A stretch of 64,000 bases of DNA from Mytilus galloprovincialis (Eukaryota > Mollusca > Bivalvia > Mytilida > Mytilidae): NCBI RefSeq assembly GCF_965363235.1, contig NC_134843.1:5022001-5086000 (forward strand), in the 5' to 3' direction. Below are positions 59,035 through 64,000 of this stretch, in pieces. A program made the position numbers and the translations under genes. The notes beneath the pieces are model-generated. The model saw only the letters and a program-made list of their open reading frames with translations, had not been told where the DNA came from and did no database searches. Positions within the stretch are counted from its first letter, which is position 1, and each line of letters begins with the position of its first letter.

Positions 59035-59400
59035 GAAGATTTGGTATAAGTACCAACAAGACAACCCTGCATCCAAGTCACACGTAAAAGGTAAACAATT
59101 ATAGGTAAAAGTACGACTTTCAACACGGAGAATTGGTGCGCACCGAACAGAAAGCTATGAAGGCCCACGAAAGTGACGAAATGACTAGTGTAAATCAATT
59201 CAAACAGGAAAAACAACGGTCTAAAATGTATATGAAGAAACGTGAAAACTATGAACTTCACTAACAAACAACAACCACAGTGCTGAACAACATATAGGCC
59301 TTAAGTAGGACATGTGCATACAGATGCAGCGGCTTCAAACGTTTTAACAGGCAACAATCTTCATCCTAACCCGAGACAGTAGTGTAACATTACACCTTAA
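59035..59400 (-). repeat. Repeat A2 copy
   Basis: AAGATTTGGTATAAGTACCA, ACCCTGCATCCAAGTCACAC and GAAATGACTAGTGTAAATCA match the copy at 33920-34240. Confidence 0.7.
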
Positions 59401-59609
59401 AAAAGACACACCATAAAATTGCAATTGCAATTTCTCAACTTGATCAGATAGAAACAAGTATACTATAGGAAACTACACTGAACGACTAAGTTTGATCTAT
59501 GACACCATATAAATACAAAATTGAAACTTAAGTGCCTATATAACATAGACGTTACAGGTATATATTAAGAAAAACACATTTCTAATAGCAAGTTATACCT
59601 AATTGTAAT

Positions 59610-59761
59610 CAGGGATTTTACAAAATCCCTAGGTCTATTTTCAGTGATTTTGTAAAATCCCTAACAATTTCAGGGATTTTACAAAACCACTGAAACTGTT
59701 AGTGATTTTACAAAATCACTGATGTAAAATCACTGATTTCAGTGATTTTACAAATTCCCTG
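59610..59761. repeat. Cluster of AGGGATTTTACAAAATCCCT palindromes
   Basis: Two related 20-bp palindromes, AGGGATTTTACAAAATCCCT and AGTGATTTTACAAAATCACT, with half copies, alternate about six times in 150 bp. Mixed repeats such as CAGGGATTTTACAAAACCAC suggest exchange between them. Confidence 0.85.
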
Positions 59762-59929
59762 TTCACAAATGAGCATTTACCAACTTTCATGTGCCTAGGA
59801 AATTACATTATGAAAGGTTTAGAAATAAGATCCAGATGTAAAAAAAATATATGAAATAATATTTTATTGATATAAGATTTAATATAATAGTTACGTAAGA
59901 CACATGTTGTGTTAGGCTCTGATCCTGTC

Positions 59930-60064
59930 CATAACGTTATAGTATGGTATTAGTTTCCTGTTTTGCTTTTTCCAATATAGCCTAGTCAATTTAGCTCTAA
60001 TATGATGCCCTTTATGGGTTCTTGATTAGATTAATAAAATTCTTATCTTATCTTATCTTATTTG
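59930..60064 (+). mobile_element. LINE-type 3' end with (CTTAT)n tail
   Basis: TGCCCTTTATGGGTTCTTGA, TTAATAAAATTCTTATC, then TTATCTTATCTTA. A short A-rich/AATAAA stretch followed by a pentamer tail is typical of several LINE clades. No coding part of this element is attached. Confidence 0.4.
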
Positions 60065-60229
60065 TGGAATACTGGAACAGGCGCTGGTCTCTAAAAAACA
60101 ATTATCTATATTTTGTTAAGTATACAAGTATTTATTTTAGAGACATATTACTGAATATAGATAAAAAAAATCAGAGACAAGCTCATATTAAAGTAGAATG
60201 GTAAAAAACAATTAAAAATCTGAAATTTT

Positions 60230-60800
60230 TGGCACTTCCACTGCATTTAACTTTTTAAAAGAGTTCTGCATTTAGTTGGTGTCATGTACCTTTTTGTCTT
60301 TTCAAGCTTGTAATGTCTTTTCTGGTTTTTGTAGTTCTTGTTTGAAAGGTGGATCTGTTTTGAGGTTCATGGGTGCTTCGGGAATATTTGCTAGTTCTTC
60401 CTGATGTTTTCGGTTAAGAACTTCATGAAAATATTCCTTTCATCTTATGTATTCATCTCGTTCTGTTGTTAGTATATTGTCGTTTTTGTCTTTAATTGGC
60501 ATCAAGCCATGTTGGTGGTTTTTTTTTAAATATTTTTCACCACTTTATTGTTTAGTTACTTGATAATTCCATTCTCCGATTTTGGAGCTGCACTTTCTGC
60601 TTCTCTTGCTCCGCTCAAGTTCGGTCTTTTATGAAATCCTCCTTGTTCTTGTATCGGGAAGTGTTGCTGTCTTCACCTTAATACTTCTGCATTATTCTGT
60701 ATGTTTTAATTGTTCTAAATTTATCGTTAATTCTCTCAGAACTTGGGTTGGATATAATTTGTTGTTCACCCTTTTTCTTTCGTCTTTCAATTTTTATTTT
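60230..60800 (-). pseudogene. LINE ORF2 fragment, degenerate
   Basis: Minus-strand translation gives MPIKDKNDNILTTERDEYIR, KEYFHEVLNRKHQEELANIP, MNLKTDPPFKQELQKPEKTL with an interruption after DEYIR and another near the end. That is the linker between endonuclease and reverse transcriptase of Jockey/CR1/RTE-type LINEs (the family pattern is KDK.GN.LT...WKEHF.E.LN...DPP...E). Upstream, ERRKKKGEQQIISNPSSERI is also compatible. It ends where the minisatellite starts. Confidence 0.6.
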
Positions 60801-60809
60801 TAAGTTTCT

Positions 60810-62793
60810 ATGTGTACCTGTCTTCTAAATACTTGTACCTTTTTACCGACTTCAACGTAAATTGTATGTATGTTTACCAGTCTTCTAAATACTTGTACCT
60901 TTTTACCGACTTCAACGTAAATTGTATGTATGTGTACCTGTCTTCTAAATACTTGTACCTTATTACCGACTTCAACGTAACTTGTATGTATGTTTACCAG
61001 TCTTCTAAATACTTGTACCTTTTTACCGACTTCAACGTAAATTGTATGTATGTGTACCTGTCTTCTAAATACTTGTACCTTTTTACCGACTTCAACGTAA
61101 ATTGTATGTATGTGTACCTGTCTTCTAAATACTTGTACCTGTTTACCGACGTCAACGTAAATTGTAGGTACGTGTACCTGTCTTCTAAATACTTGTACCT
61201 TTTTACCGACTTCAACGTAAATTGTATGTATGTGTACCTGTCTTCTAAATACTTGTACCTTTTTACCGACTTCAACGTAAATTGTAGGTATGTGTACCTG
61301 TCTTCTAAATACTTGTACCGTTTTACTGACGTCAACGTTATAAATTGTGTGCATGTGTACCTTTTTACCGACTTCAACGTAAATTGTAGGTATATATATG
61401 TGTACCTGTCTTCTAAATTCTTGTACCTTTTTACCGACTTCAACGTAAATTGTAGGTATGTGTACCTGTCTTCTAAAAACTTGTACCTTTTTACTGACGT
61501 CAACGTTATAAATTGTGTGCATGTGTACCTTTTTACCGACTTCAACGTAAATTGTATGTATGTGTACCTGTCTTCTAAATACTTGTACCTTTTTACCGAC
61601 TTCAACGTAAATTGTAAGTACGTGTACCCGTCTTCTAAATACTTGTACCTTTTTACTGACGTCAACGTTATAAATTGTGTGCATGTGTACCTTTTTACCG
61701 ACTTCAACGTAAATTGTATGTACGTGTACCTGTCTTCTAAATACTTGTACCTTTTTACCGACTTCAACGTAAATTGTATGTATGTTTACCAGTCTTCTAA
61801 ATACTTGTACCTGTTTACCGACTTCAACGTAAATTGTAGGTGTGTGTACCTGTCTTCTAAATACTTGTACCTTTTTACTGACGTCAACGTTATAAATTGT
61901 GTGCATGTGTACCTTTTTACCGACTTCAACGTAAATTGTATGTACGTGTACCTGTCTTCTACATACTTGTACCTTTTTACCTACTTCAACGTAAATTGTA
62001 TGTATGTGTACCTGTCTTCTAAATACTTGTACCTTTTTACCGACTTCAACGTAAATTGTAAGTACGTGTACCCGTCTTCTAAATACTTGTACCTTTTTAC
62101 TGACGTCAACGTTATAAATTGTGTGCATGTGTACCTTTTTACCGACTTCAACGTAAATTGTATGTACGTGTACCTGTCTTCTAAATACTTGTACCTTTTT
62201 ACCGACTTCAACGTAAATTGTATGTATGTTTACCAGTCTTCTAAATACTTGTACCTGTTTACCGACTTCAACGTAAATTGTAGGTGTGTGTACCTGTCTT
62301 CTAAATACTTGTACCGTTTTACTGACGTCAACGTTATAAATTGTGTGCATGTGTACCTTTTTACCGACTTCAACGTAAATTGTATGTACGTGTAACTGTC
62401 TTCTAAATACTTGTACCTTTTTACTGACGTCAACGTTATAAATTGTGTGCATGTGTACCTTTTTACCGACTTCAACGTAAATTGTATGTATGTTTACCAG
62501 TCTTCTAAATACTTGTACCTGTTTACCGACTTCAACGTAAATTGTAGGTGTGTGTACCTGTCTTCTAAATACTTTTACCTTTTTACCGACTTCAACGTAA
62601 ATTGTATGCATTTGTACCTGTCTTCTAAATACTTGTACCTTTTTACCGACGTCAACGTAAATTGTAAGTACGTGTACCTGTCTTCTAAATACTTGTACCT
62701 TTTTACCGACTTCAACGTAAATTGTATGTATGTGTACCTGTCTTTAAAATACTTGTACCTTTTTACCGACTTCAACGTAAATTGTATGTATAC
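60810..62793. repeat. 60-bp minisatellite with higher-order structure
   Basis: About 33 units of TGTGTACCTGTCTTCTAAAT followed by ACTTGTACCTTTTTACCGAC and TTCAACGTAAATTGTATGTA. The first eight units are regular 60-mers. From 61320 a variant (TGACGTCAACGTTATAAATT) followed by a short unit lacking CTGTCTTCTAAATACTTGTA recurs. From about 61650 to 62330 it repeats every 225 bp as a higher-order block. Unit lengths (60, 63 and 42) are multiples of 3 and the unit has no stop in some frames. One minus frame is therefore open for 603 codons (repeat VHIHTIYVEVGKKVQVFRRQ) and one plus frame for 527. Confidence 0.95.
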
Positions 62794-63660
62794 ATGTGCT
62801 GACATTTATCATCGACTGCATGATATTACATTTTTATCTGTGAGGTTTTTGTGTGAACGGAGATCCATGTGTATAAAAGTCTTTCGTGTCAGTATACAGC
62901 CTCTCCAATCCATTCATTCAATTCCACGTCTCAGTCATTACAGCTGAACGGACGTGCTGGGCCAGCTCTACTTTACCCGCTATCTTCGATGAGGGTTTAC
63001 AGTTAGATATCAACGACTTACTACTTAAGATGACAGAAACCGATCCATGCCGTACAGATAGACGTAGCGGTTGGCGTACCCGCGTTAACATACACTCCAA
63101 AACCATTGTATTATGGGGAGTGTTATGCCGATTAACGTCCGAGGGCTGTATCCTAGGCTGTTGGGTGATACGACCTTCATTTCACTGCCTCACGGCTTTG
63201 GTCCTGATAATGCTTCCTGTCATCTTTCGAACTACGTCCGAGATCATCTACCAGTACTCCATCATCGAGGCTAGCGGGCTGCCAAGCTGACCAAACTGGC
63301 CCTGAAAGCAGCCGTTAGTGAAGAATAACAACAAAATAGTCAAAAACCAAAAACAACTCACCAAAACCAAGATGGCGGCCTCCATATTGCGACCTCCACT
63401 ACTTGTTCCTGACCCATGGCTCCAGAATATTTAAAGCTCACCAAACGCCTTCGGGCACCGAGCCGACCGTGCGAGGGCTGAAAGGCCAGTCAAGGTCGTT
63501 AAACACCACCACATATATACAGCCTCTACATTACCAAGACTCCATCAGTAGCCTCCGAGTTGGAAACCCTGTATAAACTGACATCTCTCGAGGTCAGGCT
63601 GGACTTCTTGGGGATCTTGAAGCAAAAAGGGCCCTAGTGATGCAGTCTGAAGGCCTATCG
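62794..63660. other. G+C-richer block, unidentified
   Basis: Clearly richer in G+C and CpG than its surroundings. It contains a plus frame of about 130 codons (62886-63290), another short frame ending SELETLYKLTSLEVRLDFLG then ILKQKGP at about 63649, and CCAAGATGGCGGCC (63367-63380), a YY1-like motif common at promoters. Composition suggests a gene fragment, promoter or mobile-element piece, but I recognise no domain. Confidence 0.4.
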
Positions 63661-64000
63661 ATGTGTGGACAATATATTATAATTCCCTGAAAAATATGAT
63701 GTTTACATTGAATCAAGTGCACCAGGTTAGTGTATTTTCACTATAAAAAAAAACCCAAGAGGCATTTATATATAATCTAGTAGTTTGAGCGGAGAAATCT
63801 TCAACAAAAAAAATTATTACGTAAAATTATATTGAAACCCTGGCCTTTACCAGGTGGACCCCCCTACACTGTGTAAGAATCCTAAAAAAAAATCACGTTA
63901 GTTGCACCGCAGCACCCTCCTGTTAGTGAAACATAACATGATATGATTCTAGTACTGCTTTTCCGAAGTTACTCCAATTATTATTGTTGGTTACTGTGAA
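63661..64000. other. No feature seen
   Basis: AT-rich sequence to the window end with no supported exon or repeat. Confidence 0.5.

Noticed and set aside
60812-62611. Very long open frames (603 and 527 codons) as a repetitive protein gene
   Set aside because: They overlap on opposite strands, lie wholly inside the minisatellite and follow from unit lengths divisible by 3. No start context or flanking exon supports coding.
60810-62793. CRISPR-like array
   Set aside because: Units are contiguous with no unique spacers, and the genome is animal.

Overview
The window is AT-rich (by eye about one third G+C) eukaryotic DNA from an animal, most likely a bivalve mollusc and probably a mussel of the Mytilus type. 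Genes are split into exons with GT..AG introns, and most of the rest is dispersed repeats. The mussel assignment rests on remembered repeat families and codon style, not on a search.

Five protein-coding loci can be supported. (1) On the minus strand at 3.4-4.8 kb are two exons of an FHA (phosphothreonine-binding) domain protein; its upstream exons were not found. (2) On the plus strand at 22.3-23.1 kb are a promoter with CRE, NRF1-like and ETS-like sites, a non-coding first exon, and a possible first coding exon ended by a MITE. (3) On the minus strand at 25.3-27.0 kb and 28.4-33.5 kb lie two tandem paralogues for small secreted cysteine-rich proteins. Each has a signal-peptide exon and a second exon carrying two or one CX2C-type modules. 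I do not recognise the family. (4) On the plus strand at 36.6-41.8 kb is a seven-exon gene for a lysine/glutamate-rich, coiled-coil-like protein with an in-frame TAG near the first ATG and a 12-nt micro-exon. (5) On the minus strand at 51.3-55.0 kb is a complete three-exon TMEM64 orthologue (VTT/SNARE-associated-family membrane protein, 340 aa).

The remainder is mobile and repetitive DNA. The most striking part is 10.0-19.3 kb, a nest of at least four insertions. A PIF/Harbinger-like 7.4-kb element with 3-bp TGA target duplications sits in an older diverged repeat array. It contains a tandem array of a 501-bp unit, which is split by a 4.3-kb element with inverted ends. That element is itself split by a second Harbinger-like element (1.9 kb, TTA duplications) holding SINE-like sequence. 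Elsewhere there are a Tc1/mariner-type element (0.66-1.56 kb), several MITEs with readable target duplications, tRNA-related SINEs, many copies of one 5'-truncated retroposon-like family (repeat A), a Penelope-like reverse-transcriptase relic (43.0-43.9 kb) and a LINE ORF2 relic (60.2-60.8 kb). A 2-kb 60-bp minisatellite (60.8-62.8 kb) stays open on both strands.

The genes do not form an operon-like set. The only clear functional grouping is the cysteine-rich pair, which shares exon layout, intron phase and upstream sequence and so arose by local duplication. No bacterial features, CRISPR arrays, rRNA genes or intact tRNA genes were seen, and I identified no retrovirus, LTR element or Polinton. 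Several coding-looking fragments and a G+C-richer block at 62.9-63.7 kb remain unidentified.
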